Assembly (NCBI RefSeq): GCF_003751605.1
Contig: NZ_RJVJ01000001.1
Location: 62,001 to 126,000 of the forward strand
Direction of reading: 5' to 3'
Source of the DNA: Kitasatospora cineracea
GTDB lineage: Bacteria > Actinomycetota > Actinomycetes > Streptomycetales > Streptomycetaceae
DNA: 64,000 nt
Shown: positions 17,669 through 26,817 of the stretch, one piece after another
Layout: each line of letters opens with the position of its first letter
Position numbering within the stretch: position 1 is the stretch's first letter
Program-made: the position numbers and the translations under genes
Notes under the pieces: generated by a model
Told to the model about the DNA's origin: nothing
What the model saw: only the letters and a program-made list of their open reading frames with translations
Databases searched by the model: none

Positions 17669-18694
17669 TCAGAGCACGGCCTCGGATTCGGTCCAGCGGT
17701 CCTGCGGGACGGTCTTGAGCTGGACGACCGCGTCGGCGATCGGGGTGAGGTGGATCTCGGTGCCGCGCAGCGCGGTGAAGTGCCCGAACGCGCCCTTGTG
17801 GACGGCCTCGACGGCGTGCCAGCCGAAGCGGGTTGCGAGCACCCGGTCGAGCGCGGTGGGGGTGCCGCCGCGCTGGGTGTGGCCGAGGATGACCGGCCGG
17901 GCCTCCTTGCCGAGCAGGTTCTCCAGTTCGATGGCGAGCCGGGTGCCGATGCCGCCGAAGGTCTGGTGGCCGAACTGGTCGACCCGGCCGTGCTCGAAGC
18001 GCAGCGTGCCGGGCAGCGGCTGGGCGCCCTCGGCGACGGCGATGATGGCGAACTTCTTGCCGCGCCGGAAGCGGTCCTCGATCATCCGGGCGACCGCCTC
18101 GATGTCGAAGGGCTTCTCGGGGATGAGGATGCCGTGGGCGCCGCCGGCCATGCCCGCGGTGAGGGTGATCCAGCCGGTGTGGCGGCCCATCAACTCGACC
18201 ACCATGACCCGCTGGTGCGACTCGGCGGTGGTCTTGAGCCGGTCGATGGCCTCGGTGGCGACGTGCACGGCGGTGTCGAAGCCGAAGGTGACGTCGGTGG
18301 CGTCGATGTCGTTGTCGATGGTCTTGGGGACGGCGACGACGGGCAGCCCGGCGTCGCTGAACAGCTTGGCCGCGGTGAGGGTGCCCTCGCCGCCGATGGC
18401 GATCAGCGCGTCGATGCCGAGGCCGGCCGCGAGTTCGCGGGAGTTCTCGACGGCCCAGCGGATCTTCTCGCGCTGGACCCGGGCGGAGCCGAGGATGGTG
18501 CCGCCCAGGGTGAGCAGGCCGGTGACGTCCTCGTGCGAGATCGGCCGGGCCCGGCCCTCGATCAGGCCGAGGAAGCCGTCCTCGATGCCGAGGATCTCGT
18601 CGCCGTGCACGTCGGTGCCGCGGTGCACGATCGAGCGGATGACCGCGTTCAGGCCGGGGCAGTCGCCGCCGCTGGTGAGAACGCCGATTCGCAT
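17669..18694 (-). CDS. pfkA: 6-phosphofructokinase
   Basis: A 341-residue glycolytic enzyme making fructose 1,6-bisphosphate. Motifs: [17 protein letters not shown] at the N-terminus, [11 protein letters not shown] near residue 100, [12 protein letters not shown] near 122 and MGRHTGWI. The Gly in GGEG marks an ATP-using enzyme, while Lys in PKTIDND stands where E. coli has Gly; this mixed state is known for actinomycete ATP-dependent enzymes. Start ATG at 18694 gives [10 protein letters not shown], the standard N-terminus. Confidence 0.94.
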   Translation of the reverse strand: MRIGVLTSGGDCPGLNAVIRSIVHRGTDVHGDEILGIEDGFLGLIEGRARPISHEDVTGLLTLGGTILGSARVQREKIRWAVENSRELAAGLGIDALIAIGGEGTLTAAKLFSDAGLPVVAVPKTIDNDIDATDVTFGFDTAVHVATEAIDRLKTTAESHQRVMVVELMGRHTGWITLTAGMAGGAHGILIPEKPFDIEAVARMIEDRFRRGKKFAIIAVAEGAQPLPGTLRFEHGRVDQFGHQTFGGIGTRLAIELENLLGKEARPVILGHTQRGGTPTALDRVLATRFGWHAVEAVHKGAFGHFTALRGTEIHLTPIADAVVQLKTVPQDRWTESEAVL

Positions 18695-18835
18695 GGTGGC
18701 TGTGCTCCTGCTCCGGGGGGCGCGCCCCCGCGTCCGTAGGTGGACCGGACCGTCGACGCTGCCGGTCCGCCCGACAGTCGCCACCCTACGCGCTCGGGGG
18801 CGTACCGCCGGGTAGCCACCAGGGCGGGCCGCGGC

Positions 18836-19804
18836 CTACTCCTCGGCGAAGTGGTCCCAGCCCGCGGTGCGGTCCCAGGGGGCGCCGTCGACGGTGACGG
18901 TGCCGCCGCGGCCGGGCCGGGCGGTCCGGACCACCTCGCCGATCACCCGCCAACGGGCGGGCAGCGGCGCGGACTTGGGGAAGGTGGCGACGATCGCGTG
19001 GTCCTCGCCGCCGGAGAGCACCCACACCAGCGGGTCGACGCCGACGGCCTGCCCGATGTCGGCCATCTGCGCGGGGACGTCGAAGTCGGCGGCCCGCAGG
19101 TCGATGTCGACCTCGCTGGCCCGGGCGACGTGGCCGAGGTCGGCGACCAGGCCGTCGGAGACGTCGACCATGGCGGTGGCGCCGAGCTCGCTGGCGGCGG
19201 GACCGGCGTGGTACGGCGGTTCGGGGCGGCGGTGCGCCTCGACGAAGGCCCGCGGGGAGCGGAAGCCGCGCTGCAGGACGGTCAGCCCGGCGGCGGACCA
19301 GCCGAGCCAGCCGGTCACCGCGACCACGTCGCCGACCTGGGCGCCGGAGCGCACCACGGGGCGGCGGCCCTGGAGGTCGCCGAGCGCGGTGATGGCCAGC
19401 GTGATGGTGTCGCCGCGCACCACGTCGCCGCCGACCACGGTGGCGCCGGCCACCTGGCACTCGTCGCGCAGGCCGTCCATCAGCTCGGTGGCCCAGGTGG
19501 TGGGCAGGTCGGCGGGGGTGACCAGGCCGAGCAGCAGCGCGGTCGGGACGGCGCCCATCGCGGCGATGTCGGCGAGGTTCTGCGCGGCGCACTTGCGGCC
19601 GACGTCGTACGCGGTGGACCAGTCGCGGCGGAAGTGCCGGCCCTCGATCAGCACGTCGGTGGTGGCCACCACCCGCCCGTCGGGCGCCTTGACCACGGCC
19701 GCGTCGTCGCCGGGCCCGAGCTCCACCGCCGGGGTCATCGGCAGCCGTGCGGTCAGCTCCCGGATGAGCCCGAACTCGCCGAGTTCGCCCACGGTCCCCT
19801 GCAT
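18836..19804 (-). CDS. thiL: Thiamine-monophosphate kinase
   Basis: A 322-residue enzyme making thiamine diphosphate from thiamine monophosphate, the last step to the cofactor. Motifs of the PurM/ThiL fold: ELGPGDDAAVVKAPDGR, TTDVLIEGRHFRRDW, NLADIAAMGAVP, VGGDVVRGDTI and the C-terminal SGGEDHAIVATF. Starts at ATG 19804. It faces the Lrp-like gene across 200 bases. The product is needed by acetolactate synthase (IlvB), coded elsewhere in this window. Confidence 0.94.
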   Translation of the reverse strand: MQGTVGELGEFGLIRELTARLPMTPAVELGPGDDAAVVKAPDGRVVATTDVLIEGRHFRRDWSTAYDVGRKCAAQNLADIAAMGAVPTALLLGLVTPADLPTTWATELMDGLRDECQVAGATVVGGDVVRGDTITLAITALGDLQGRRPVVRSGAQVGDVVAVTGWLGWSAAGLTVLQRGFRSPRAFVEAHRRPEPPYHAGPAASELGATAMVDVSDGLVADLGHVARASEVDIDLRAADFDVPAQMADIGQAVGVDPLVWVLSGGEDHAIVATFPKSAPLPARWRVIGEVVRTARPGRGGTVTVDGAPWDRTAGWDHFAEE

Positions 19805-20004
19805 TCAGCCCGTCCTTCCGCGTTCCCCGTTGTCCGATTGTCGTCCTGCTCCCCCGCCTGCGGAGGCGGCGGCACCGCCGCCCCCGCGCGCAGCGTACGC
19901 CTTTCGGGCCCCGCGGGGTCTCCCCCGTCCGTGCCGTCGCGCGGTAGCGTGGTGATCAGACTGCCGGTCAGCAACTCCCCCACCCAGCCGCCTGGAGGTC
20001 CCCC

Positions 20005-20238
20005 GTGGTGCAGGCGTACATCCTGATCCAGACCGAGGTGGGCAAGGCCACCTCGGTGGCCGAGTCCATCGCCGGGATCACCGGAGTGATCACCGCCGAG
20101 GACGTGACCGGCCCGTACGACGTGATCGTCCGGGCGGAGGCGGAGTCGATCGACGAACTGGGCCGCCTGGTGGTGGCCAACGTGCAGCGGGTGGAGGGCA
20201 TCACCCGCACCCTGACCTGTCCGGTGGTGCGGCTGTAA
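20005..20238 (+). CDS. Lrp/AsnC ligand-binding domain protein (single RAM domain)
   Basis: A 77-residue protein made only of the Lrp/AsnC effector-binding (RAM) fold: MVQAYILIQTEVGKATSVAE, then ITAEDVTGPYDVIVRAEAES. It lacks the DNA-binding helix-turn-helix, so it cannot act as a classical Lrp repressor; such stand-alone domains bind amino acids and may partner with full-length regulators. GTG at 20005 follows GGAGG by about seven bases. Length and sequence are well conserved in streptomycetes next to thiL. Confidence 0.88.
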   Translation: MVQAYILIQTEVGKATSVAESIAGITGVITAEDVTGPYDVIVRAEAESIDELGRLVVANVQRVEGITRTLTCPVVRL

Positions 20239-20282
20239 GCCCTCCGTCCACCGGGCGGGATAAGCCCGCTTACCATCGTGCG

Positions 20283-20822
20283 GTGGCCTCCCGTGACCTG
20301 CTGAACCGCCTGCCCGCCCCGGTGCGCTGGCTGGCGCTGCCCGCCGCGCTGCTCGGCTGCACGGCCTGGATGGTGACCGCCTGGGGCGGCGACCCGGACG
20401 TCCCCGCGCCCTCGCAGGACGCGGAGACCGCCCGGTACTGCGCGGCGCTGCACGCGGCGCTGCCCGCCGAGGTGCTCGGACACCCGCGCAGGGACCCGTC
20501 CCCGGCCTCGCCGTACACCGCGGCCTGGGGCTCCTCCCCGCGCACCGTGATGACCTGCGGCGCCGACCGGCCGGACCTGCTGAACGACACCGACCGCAAG
20601 GGCCCGTGCGTCGACGAGGTCGGCTGGGGCCTGACCGAGGACGGCGCCGGCGGCTACCGGTTCGCCACCGGGATGCGCAAGGCGTACGTGGTGGTGGAGG
20701 TCCCGGCGGGCGCGTACCCGAACTACGCGGACCCGCTGGGGTCGTTCTCCGACGCCATCCGGGCGACCGTCCCGCGGATCGACGGGACGGCCGACTCGGA
20801 CTGCCTCGACGACGCCTCCTGA
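20283..20822 (+). CDS. DUF3515 family membrane-anchored protein
   Basis: A 179-residue protein with one N-terminal hydrophobic segment (about residues 15-35, WLALPAALLGCTAWMVTAW) and an extracytoplasmic domain with several Cys residues (ARYCAAL, VMTCGAD, GPCVDE, DSDCLDD) that may form disulfides. This matches the actinobacterial DUF3515 family, whose role is unknown. The GTG start lies 44 bases after the Lrp-like gene. It ends 22 bases from the converging ddlA. The Cys near residue 26 lies within the hydrophobic part, so a lipobox is possible but not convincing. Confidence 0.8.
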   Translation: MASRDLLNRLPAPVRWLALPAALLGCTAWMVTAWGGDPDVPAPSQDAETARYCAALHAALPAEVLGHPRRDPSPASPYTAAWGSSPRTVMTCGADRPDLLNDTDRKGPCVDEVGWGLTEDGAGGYRFATGMRKAYVVVEVPAGAYPNYADPLGSFSDAIRATVPRIDGTADSDCLDDAS

Positions 20823-20844
20823 GCGGCGGCCGCCCGGCCGGGGC

Positions 20845-21987
20845 CTAGCGCAGGCCGGTGGAGCGGCGCAGCGCGGCGGCCAGCAGGCGGTCGATCAGCT
20901 CGGCGTAGGGCACGCCGGTGGCCTCCCACATCTTCGGGTAGGCCGAGATCGGGGTGAAGCCGGGCATGGTGTTGACCTCGTTGACCATCCACCGGCCGTC
21001 GGCCAGCAGGAAGAAGTCGACCCGGGCCAGGCCCTCGCAGCCGAGGCCCTCGAACACCTCGACGGCCTGCCGGCGGATCTCCGCCCGCTCCGCACCGGTG
21101 AGGTCGGCGGGGATGCGCACCTCGGAGGAGTCGATGTACTTGGCCTCGAAGTCGTAGAACTCGAAGTCCCCGTCGACCAGCACCTCGGCGGGCACCGAGG
21201 CGCGCGGGCCGTCCTCGAACTCCAGCACGCCGCACTCGATCTCGCGGCCCTCGACGCCCTTCTCCACGATCACCTTGGGGTCGTGGCGGCGGGCCTCCTC
21301 GACCGCGGCGTCCAGGTCCGCGAGGTCCTTGACCTTGGTGATGCCGATCGAGGAGCCGGCCCGGCAGGGCTTGACGAACAGCGGCAGGCCGAGCGCCGCG
21401 ATCCGCTCGCGGGCGGCGGCCCGGCCGGCCTCGGACTCCCACTCGCGCGGCTTGAGCACCGTGTACTCGCCCGCGTACAGGCCGAGCGACTCGATGATCC
21501 GCTTGGTGAACTCCTTGTCCATGCCGACCGCGGAGGCCAGCACGCCGGAGCCCACGTAGGGGACGCCGGAGAGCTCCAGCAGGCCCTGCAGGGTGCCGTC
21601 CTCGCCCCACGGGCCGTGCAGCAGCGGGAGCACCACGTCGACCTCGCCGAGGACCTTCGGCGCGGCGCCGGGCTCGCTCCACACCACCTCGCGGTTGCCG
21701 GGGGCGGCGGGCAGCACGACCTGGCCCTCGGTGGACTCGGCGACCTGGTCGACGTCCGGCATCCGGCCGTCGGTGATGGCCATCCGGGCCGGTTCGTCGC
21801 CGACCAGGGCCCAGCGGCCCTCGTGGGTGATGCCAATCGGCAGCACCTCGTACTTGCTGCGGTCGATCGAGCGCAGCACGCTGGCGGCCGTGACCACGGA
21901 CACGCCGTGCTCGGAGCTGCGGCCGCCGAAGACGATCGCCACGCGCGGCTTGGCCGCCTGGTTCGGGGAGGTCTGTTCGATGCTCAT
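20845..21987 (-). CDS. ddlA: D-alanine--D-alanine ligase
   Basis: A 380-residue ATP-grasp ligase that makes the D-Ala-D-Ala end of peptidoglycan precursors. Motifs: VAIVFGGRSSEHGVSVVTA at the N-terminus, LPLLHGPWGEDGTLQGLLEL, the ATP-binding loop KPCRAGSSIGITKV and the metal site RVDFFLLADGRWMVNEVNT. The Tyr-type active-site loop (EFYDFEAKY) indicates a D-Ala-D-Ala rather than D-Ala-D-Lac enzyme. Starts at ATG 21987, 30 bases after gpsA. Confidence 0.96.
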   Translation of the reverse strand: MSIEQTSPNQAAKPRVAIVFGGRSSEHGVSVVTAASVLRSIDRSKYEVLPIGITHEGRWALVGDEPARMAITDGRMPDVDQVAESTEGQVVLPAAPGNREVVWSEPGAAPKVLGEVDVVLPLLHGPWGEDGTLQGLLELSGVPYVGSGVLASAVGMDKEFTKRIIESLGLYAGEYTVLKPREWESEAGRAAARERIAALGLPLFVKPCRAGSSIGITKVKDLADLDAAVEEARRHDPKVIVEKGVEGREIECGVLEFEDGPRASVPAEVLVDGDFEFYDFEAKYIDSSEVRIPADLTGAERAEIRRQAVEVFEGLGCEGLARVDFFLLADGRWMVNEVNTMPGFTPISAYPKMWEATGVPYAELIDRLLAAALRRSTGLR

Positions 21988-22017
21988 AACGGCGTTGAGA
22001 CTACCGTCCGATTCCGG

Positions 22018-23019
22018 TCAGCGGCGCTCAGGCTTGGCCGAACGGGCCATCAGCCCCTTCAGCACTTCCTGGGTCGGCCGGCCCTTGTGCACCACGTCGA
22101 CCACGGCCTCCACGATCGGCATCTCCACCCCGTTGCGCCGGGCCAGGTCGAGCACCGACTCGCAGGACTTCACACCCTCCGCGGTCTGGCTGGTGGCGGC
22201 GATCGTCTCGGCCAGCGTCATGCCGCGGCCCAGGTTGGTGCCGAAGGTGTTGTTCCGGGACAGCGGCGAGGAGCAGGTCGCCACCAGGTCGCCCATCCCG
22301 GCCAGCCCGGCGAAGGTGTGCGGGTCGGCGCCGAGCACCAGGCCCAGCCGGGTGGTCTCGGCCAGGCCCCGGGTGATCAGCGTCGCCTTGGTGTTGTCGC
22401 CCAGGCCCATGCCGTTGGCCATGCCGACCGCCAGGCCGATCACGTTCTTCACCGCGCCGCCCAGCTCGCAGCCCACCACGTCGGTGTTGGTGTACGGGCG
22501 GAAGTACGGGGTGTGGCAGGCCTTCTGGAAGCGCTTGGCGACCTCCTCGTCGGCGCACGCCACCACCGTCGCGGCGGGCTGCCGGTTGGCGATCTCGCCG
22601 GCCAGGTTCGGGCCCGACACCACCACGACCCGCTCCGGGCCGACCCCGGCGACCTCCGCGATCACCTCGCTCATCCGCTTCACGGTGCCCAGTTCGACGC
22701 CCTTCATCAGGCTGACCAGGGCGGTCTGCGGCTCGATCAGCGGCGCCCAGAGCGCGAGGTTGTCGCGCAGCGTCTGGGACGGCACCGAGAGCACCGCGAA
22801 GTCCGCGCCGGCCAGCGCCGCGGCGGCGTCGGTGGTGGCCCGGATGCCCGCGGGCAGGGTCAGTTCCGGCAGGTAGTCCCGGTTGACGTGGTCCCGGTCG
22901 ATCGCGTCGACCAGTTCCTGCCGGCGGCCCCACAGGGTCACCTCGCAGCCCGCGTCGGCCAGGATCATCGCGAAGACGGTGCCCCAGGAGCCCGTCCCCA
23001 TCACCGCGCAGCGGGTCAC
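22018..23019 (-). CDS. gpsA: Glycerol-3-phosphate dehydrogenase [NAD(P)+]
   Basis: A 333-residue enzyme reducing dihydroxyacetone phosphate to sn-glycerol 3-phosphate for phospholipid synthesis. The dinucleotide loop [11 protein letters not shown] is at the N-terminus; the catalytic Lys lies in [15 protein letters not shown], with NNTFGTNLG further on. The GTG start overlaps the plsC stop by four bases (GTGA), so translation of the two is coupled; plsC would use the product of this enzyme downstream. Confidence 0.95.
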   Translation of the reverse strand: MTRCAVMGTGSWGTVFAMILADAGCEVTLWGRRQELVDAIDRDHVNRDYLPELTLPAGIRATTDAAAALAGADFAVLSVPSQTLRDNLALWAPLIEPQTALVSLMKGVELGTVKRMSEVIAEVAGVGPERVVVVSGPNLAGEIANRQPAATVVACADEEVAKRFQKACHTPYFRPYTNTDVVGCELGGAVKNVIGLAVGMANGMGLGDNTKATLITRGLAETTRLGLVLGADPHTFAGLAGMGDLVATCSSPLSRNNTFGTNLGRGMTLAETIAATSQTAEGVKSCESVLDLARRNGVEMPIVEAVVDVVHKGRPTQEVLKGLMARSAKPERR

Positions 23020-23816
23020 CGGCCGCCCTCCTCGGCGGCGCGCTCGCGCTTGGCCTGGGCGGCCGCGGCCCGGTCCTTGGCGGCCTTGCGCATGTCGTAC
23101 CGCTCCTTCGGGGCCTGCTCGCCGCGGATGTCCTCCAGCACGGCGGTGATCGCCGCCATGATGTCGTCGGTGGCCTCCCTGAGCACCTGGGCGGTGAGCT
23201 CCTGCCCCTGGTACTTGCTCAGGTCGACCGCGGGGCCCGCCGCGACGACCACCTTGTGCCGCGGGAACAGGCGGTACTTGCCCTTGCCCTTGCCGTACGG
23301 CGGGATGATCTCGTGCGCGCCCCAGTGCGCCACCGGGATCACCGGCGCGCCCGTCATCAGCGCGACCCGGGCTGCGCCGCTCTTGCCGGTCATCGGCCAC
23401 AGGTCCGGGTCCCGGGTGAGGGTGCCCTCCGGGTAGAACTGCACGCACTGGCCGCCGTTCACCGCGTCGATCGCGGCCCGGAACGCCTCGGCCGCGTCGG
23501 TGGACTCCCGGAACACCGGGATCTGACCGGTCTTGCGCAGCATGAAGCCGATGAACGGCACCGAGAACAGCGAGGACTTGGCGAGGATCCGCGGCGGACG
23601 GCCCGAGTTGTACTGCCAGTGCGCGTAGAACACCGGGTCGATCACCGAGTTGTGGTTCACCGCGGCGATGAACCCGGACTTCTCGGGCAGGTGCTCCCAG
23701 CCGCGCCAGTCCGCCTGGGCCAGGGCGTTGGTCACCGGCTTCACGAGCACCGCCGCGAAGCGGTACCAGATCCCGTAGTCGGCGTTTCCGAACCTGGCGT
23801 TAGAGCGGCGGGCCAC
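23016..23816 (-). CDS. plsC: 1-acyl-sn-glycerol-3-phosphate acyltransferase
   Basis: A 266-residue membrane-associated acyltransferase making phosphatidic acid. Catalytic motif NHNSVID (NHx4D, near residue 54), motif [11 protein letters not shown], and the helix [14 protein letters not shown]. The C-terminus is charged and Ala-rich ([15 protein letters not shown]). GTG start at 23816. It overlaps gpsA by four bases. PlsC plus GpsA plus ddlA looks like an envelope-precursor operon. Confidence 0.92.
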   Translation of the reverse strand: MARRSNARFGNADYGIWYRFAAVLVKPVTNALAQADWRGWEHLPEKSGFIAAVNHNSVIDPVFYAHWQYNSGRPPRILAKSSLFSVPFIGFMLRKTGQIPVFRESTDAAEAFRAAIDAVNGGQCVQFYPEGTLTRDPDLWPMTGKSGAARVALMTGAPVIPVAHWGAHEIIPPYGKGKGKYRLFPRHKVVVAAGPAVDLSKYQGQELTAQVLREATDDIMAAITAVLEDIRGEQAPKERYDMRKAAKDRAAAAQAKRERAAEEGGR

Positions 23817-24024
23817 CCCAGCTCCTCCTCATCCGTGCGGCGCCCCGTACTGCGCCGCGCTCTCTGCTCGCCGGGTCCGGCCAGCGGCTCCGGGGCGCCG
23901 ACCAGTCTCACCCGCGGGCCGAGCCTGTGTCGAGCAGCCACCACCGCCACCAGCCGGCCAGGCACCCGCCCGCCGCCCCGGGGCCCCCGGAACCGCTGGC
24001 CAGGGCTCCCCGGCCGACGCCACA

Positions 24025-24966
24025 ATGGCGCCGATGACAGAGGACACCGTACGCCCCGCCGCCGTCGGGGCGACCGCCCCGGGGCAGCCGCACGCCGACC
24101 GGGACGCGCTGCGGCTCGGCTGGTCGGTGGTCGTCCCGGTCAAGGCGCTCGCCGGTGCGAAGAGCCGGCTGGCCGCGCTCGGCCCGCTGCGGCCCCGGCT
24201 CGCCCTGGCGTTCGCGCTCGACACCGTCGCCGCCGCGCTCGCCTGCCCGGCGGTCGGCCGCGTCCTGGTGGTCACCCGGGACGCGCGCGCCGCCGGGGCG
24301 CTGCGCGCGCTGGGGGCCGACGTGCTGGCCGACGAACCGGAGCCCGGCGGCCTCAACCCGGCGCTCGCGCACGGCGCGGCGGCCGCCCTGCGGCGCCACC
24401 CCCGCTCCCCCGTCACCACGCTCTCCGCGGACCTGCCGGCGCTGCGGCCCGCCGAACTCGCCCGCGTCCTCGCCGCGGTGCCCGCGCGCGGCCGGGCCTT
24501 CCTCGCCGACACCCCGGGCACCGGCACCGTGCTGCTCGCCGGGGCCGGCCGCGAACCGCTCCGCCCGGCGTTCGGCCCCGGCTCCCGGGACGCCCACCTG
24601 GCCGGCGGCGCGACCGAACTGCTGCTGCCCGACGCGCCCTCCGTCCGCCGCGACGTCGACACCCCGGCGGACCTCGCCGAGGCCCGCCTGCTCGGCCTCG
24701 GCCCGGCCACCGCGGCGCTGCTCCGAAGCCCTATGCTGGCTCCCATGCAGGCCACCGCGTTCACGTACGACCCCACGACCCGCTCCGGCTCGGTCCTGCT
24801 CGACGACGGCACCCCCGTCCCCTTCGACGCCCCCGCCTTCGACGCCGGCGGCCTGCGCCTGCTGCGCCCCGGCCAGCGCGTCCGGATCCGCACCACCGGC
24901 GAGGGCCCCGACCGCCGGGTGGTCTTCCTCACCCTCCAGACCTTCCCGGACCCCGAGGCCGACTGA
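24025..24966 (+). CDS. cofC: CofC/FbiD guanylyltransferase with C-terminal cold-shock-like domain
   Basis: A 313-residue protein. Residues about 30-230 are the CofC/FbiD fold that activates 2-phospholactate or phosphoenolpyruvate with GTP for coenzyme F420 synthesis: VVPVKALAGAKSRLA, LVVTRDARAAG, TTLSADLPALRP and DVDTPADLAEARLL. The last about 70 residues (MQATAFTYDPTTRSGSVLLD to VVFLTLQTF) are an added domain of the cold-shock/OB type, with GLRLLRPGQRVRIRT as its end strands. The frame is continuous through the join. Start may also be the ATG three codons later; no clear ribosome-binding site precedes either, so the mRNA may be leaderless. Confidence 0.85.
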   Translation: MAPMTEDTVRPAAVGATAPGQPHADRDALRLGWSVVVPVKALAGAKSRLAALGPLRPRLALAFALDTVAAALACPAVGRVLVVTRDARAAGALRALGADVLADEPEPGGLNPALAHGAAAALRRHPRSPVTTLSADLPALRPAELARVLAAVPARGRAFLADTPGTGTVLLAGAGREPLRPAFGPGSRDAHLAGGATELLLPDAPSVRRDVDTPADLAEARLLGLGPATAALLRSPMLAPMQATAFTYDPTTRSGSVLLDDGTPVPFDAPAFDAGGLRLLRPGQRVRIRTTGEGPDRRVVFLTLQTFPDPEAD

Positions 24967-24973
24967 CCCGCCG

Positions 24974-25366
24974 TCAGGCGCTCCGCCGGTGGCGCGAGCC
25001 CGGCGGCGGGAGGGTTCCCGAGCCGTTCAGCCGCAGCGAGGCGACGTCCGGGCTGTCGAGCAACCTGAGGGCGGTGGGCGCCAGTTGGAACGGGCCGTGG
25101 CCGGCCGGGCGGACGCTGATCAGCCGGGTGCGGCCGAGCAGGGCGAACCCGAGCTGCAGTTGGCCGTCCCGCTGCAGGAACGCCTCGGTGCGCTCGACCG
25201 CGCCCGGGCCGAAGAAGTAGCGGTAGGCCTCGAACTGCGTCCAGCCGAGCGGCAGGGTGTGCAGGGTCTGCCAGAGCGAGGCGAGCGCGGGGGCCAGGGC
25301 GAGGAACGAGGTCGGTTCGGTGATCTCCTCGATGCCGACGGTGTAGCCGGGCGGCGCGTTCTTCAC
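24974..25366 (-). CDS. Hypothetical protein, second gene of a two-gene unit
   Basis: A 130-residue protein of unknown family, VKNAPPGYTVGIEEITEPTS, followed by a hydrophobic and aromatic middle part (LASLWQTLHTLPLGWTQFEA). No transmembrane helix or enzyme motif is evident. Its GTG start overlaps the stop of the upstream 81-residue gene by four bases and follows AGGAG, so the two are translationally coupled. The pair faces a GntR regulator across an AT-rich region. Confidence 0.65.
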   Translation of the reverse strand: MKNAPPGYTVGIEEITEPTSFLALAPALASLWQTLHTLPLGWTQFEAYRYFFGPGAVERTEAFLQRDGQLQLGFALLGRTRLISVRPAGHGPFQLAPTALRLLDSPDVASLRLNGSGTLPPPGSRHRRSA

Positions 25367-25608
25367 GGCGGCTCCTGGGGTGGGTCGAATTCGGCCCAGA
25401 CGGTGTGGATGCGGGCCCGATAGCGGTGTCCGTAGCGGTCGGCGCGGGTCAGGGCGTCGAGGACCGCGAGGTGGTCGCGCGGGTCCGGGTCTCCGGGGAG
25501 CTCCGCCTCCACGCGGTAACCGCCGTCGGGCAACTGGATGATCCTGGCTTCGGCTCCGGTGGCCGCGGCGAGCCTGGAGGCCAGGTCGAACACCCTCGTG
25601 CTTGGCAC
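25363..25608 (-). CDS. Hypothetical protein, first gene of a two-gene unit
   Basis: An 81-residue acidic protein starting with GTG, MPSTRVFDLASRLAAATGAE. No motif recognised. Codon use is a little less biased than in neighbours (it uses AGG, TTG, TAT and GGA), a possible sign of recent transfer. Preceded by a minus-strand promoter-like sequence at 25684-25689 and overlapped at its end by the 130-residue gene. With the divergent gntR it looks like a self-contained regulated unit. Confidence 0.6.
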   Translation of the reverse strand: MPSTRVFDLASRLAAATGAEARIIQLPDGGYRVEAELPGDPDPRDHLAVLDALTRADRYGHRYRARIHTVWAEFDPPQEPP

Positions 25609-25654
25609 GCCACCGCTCTCCCCGAAGTCGGCCGATCACGCATAGTGAAACTAA

Positions 25655-25689
25655 GCCATTAGATTCCACCTGATGCATTAGGTTGTCAA
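25655..25689. promoter_or_regulatory. AT-rich promoter/operator between gntR and the small gene pair
   Basis: On the minus strand TTGACA (25689 to 25684) stands as a -35 box, with GAATCT or TCTAAT about 17-20 bases on as possible -10. Two copies of CATTAG (25657-25662 and 25676-25681), 19 bases apart, lie in the same stretch; on the minus strand they read CTAATG. The divergent GntR protein is the obvious candidate to bind these. Confidence 0.55.
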
Positions 25690-25749
25690 GCTGAATCACC
25701 CGTCCTGCCGCCAACCGGCAGGTCCCCGCCCTCCGCAGGGAGATGCCAG

Positions 25750-26493
25750 ATGCCCTCACAGGACCCGCCGTACCTCCGCATCGCGGACCACCTGCGCCGC
25801 CGGGTGACGGCCGGGGAGTGGGCGGTCGGCGAACGGCTGCCGTCCCGGGCGCGGCTGGCCGAGAGCTACGGCGTGGGGCCGAACGTGCTGCAGCGCGCGC
25901 AGGAAGTGCTCATCGGCGAAGGGCTGTTGGAGGGCCGGACCGGCTCCGGCACGTACGTCCGGGAGCCGGTGGACCGGCTGCCGATGCTGCGCTCGCGGAC
26001 GGCCGGCGCCTTCCCGGCCGCCCTGGTGCCGAACGGCAGCTGGGAGTGCGACTCGTACGGCCGCACGCCGGCCCCGGCCCACGTCGCCCGGCGGCTGCGG
26101 ATCGAGCCGGGCGCGCTGACGATGCACACCCGCTACGAGTTCACCGCGGACGGCCTGGTGGTCCAACTGGCCGACTCCTGGGAGCCGATGGACCTCACCG
26201 AGAACACCCCGGCCCAGCTGCCCGAGTACGGCCCGCACCACGGCCTGGGCGTGACCGCCCGGATGGACTCGATCGGGGTCCGGGTGGTGCGCGCGGTGGA
26301 GCGGCTGCGCCCGGCCCGGGCGAGCGCGGAGCAGGCCGCGCTGCTGCCGGGCGTCAGCGCGGGCGACCCGGTGACGCTGCTGGAGCGGACGTACCTGGAC
26401 GACACCGGGCGGCCGGTGGAGACCGCGGACCTGGTCATTCCGGATTCCCGCTGGGAGATCTGCTACGAGCTGCCGGTGGAAGTGCCGGAGTAG
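25750..26493 (+). CDS. GntR-family transcriptional regulator (HutC/UTRA subfamily)
   Basis: A 247-residue repressor-type protein. The winged helix-turn-helix is at residues about 7-75 (YLRIADHLRRRVTAGEW, then RLAESYGVGPNVLQRAQEVL, ending in GRTGSGTYV); a UTRA ligand-binding domain fills the rest, ending in a beta strand pattern with LLERTYLDDTGRPVETADLV. It reads divergently from two unknown small genes and likely represses them and itself through the CATTAG repeats. The ligand is unknown. ATG at 25750. Confidence 0.88.
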   Translation: MPSQDPPYLRIADHLRRRVTAGEWAVGERLPSRARLAESYGVGPNVLQRAQEVLIGEGLLEGRTGSGTYVREPVDRLPMLRSRTAGAFPAALVPNGSWECDSYGRTPAPAHVARRLRIEPGALTMHTRYEFTADGLVVQLADSWEPMDLTENTPAQLPEYGPHHGLGVTARMDSIGVRVVRAVERLRPARASAEQAALLPGVSAGDPVTLLERTYLDDTGRPVETADLVIPDSRWEICYELPVEVPE

Positions 26494-26817
26494 GACCGGC
26501 CGGTGAATGGCGGGCGGGAGAAGCCGTCCGGGCCGGAGAAGCCGTCCGGGCGGGAGCCGTCGGCCCGCGGCGGCGCCCGCCATTCACCGGCCGGTGCAAT
26601 TCCCGGCCGGTTTTCCGGCCCGCCGGGAAGCCGCCACCGGGGAACTGACGCCGCGTCGCGCCGACGCCCGTTCAGGACGGCGACGGCGGAAGGCGGGTGC
26701 GCCCCGCCCCCGGACAGCGGAAAAGGCCGTGCCGGTCCGGGCCCGGGGCGGAACCCGGGCCGGACCGGCACGGCCGGTGCTCCCGGTGCCGGTCGGGCCG
26801 GCGCCGGGGGCGGGCGA
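26494..26817. other. 324-base gap with a perfect 22-bp inverted repeat
   Basis: Arms at 26495-26516 and 26574-26595 are exact reverse complements (core CCGGCCGGTGAATGGCGGG), separated by 57 bases that include two tandem copies of AGAAGCCGTCCGGGC. The first arm starts two bases after the gntR stop codon. A probable gntR terminator, but longer and with a larger loop than usual. The right end of the gap holds the hupS terminator. No gene is seen. Confidence 0.55.
26721..26775 (-). terminator. Rho-independent terminator of hupS
   Basis: Read on the minus strand, a stem of about 22 bp (GGCCGTGCCGGTCCG paired to its complement, with one bulged base, plus CCCGGGC) ends in TTTT at 26724-26721. It follows the hupS stop by 43 bases. 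Confidence 0.85.
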
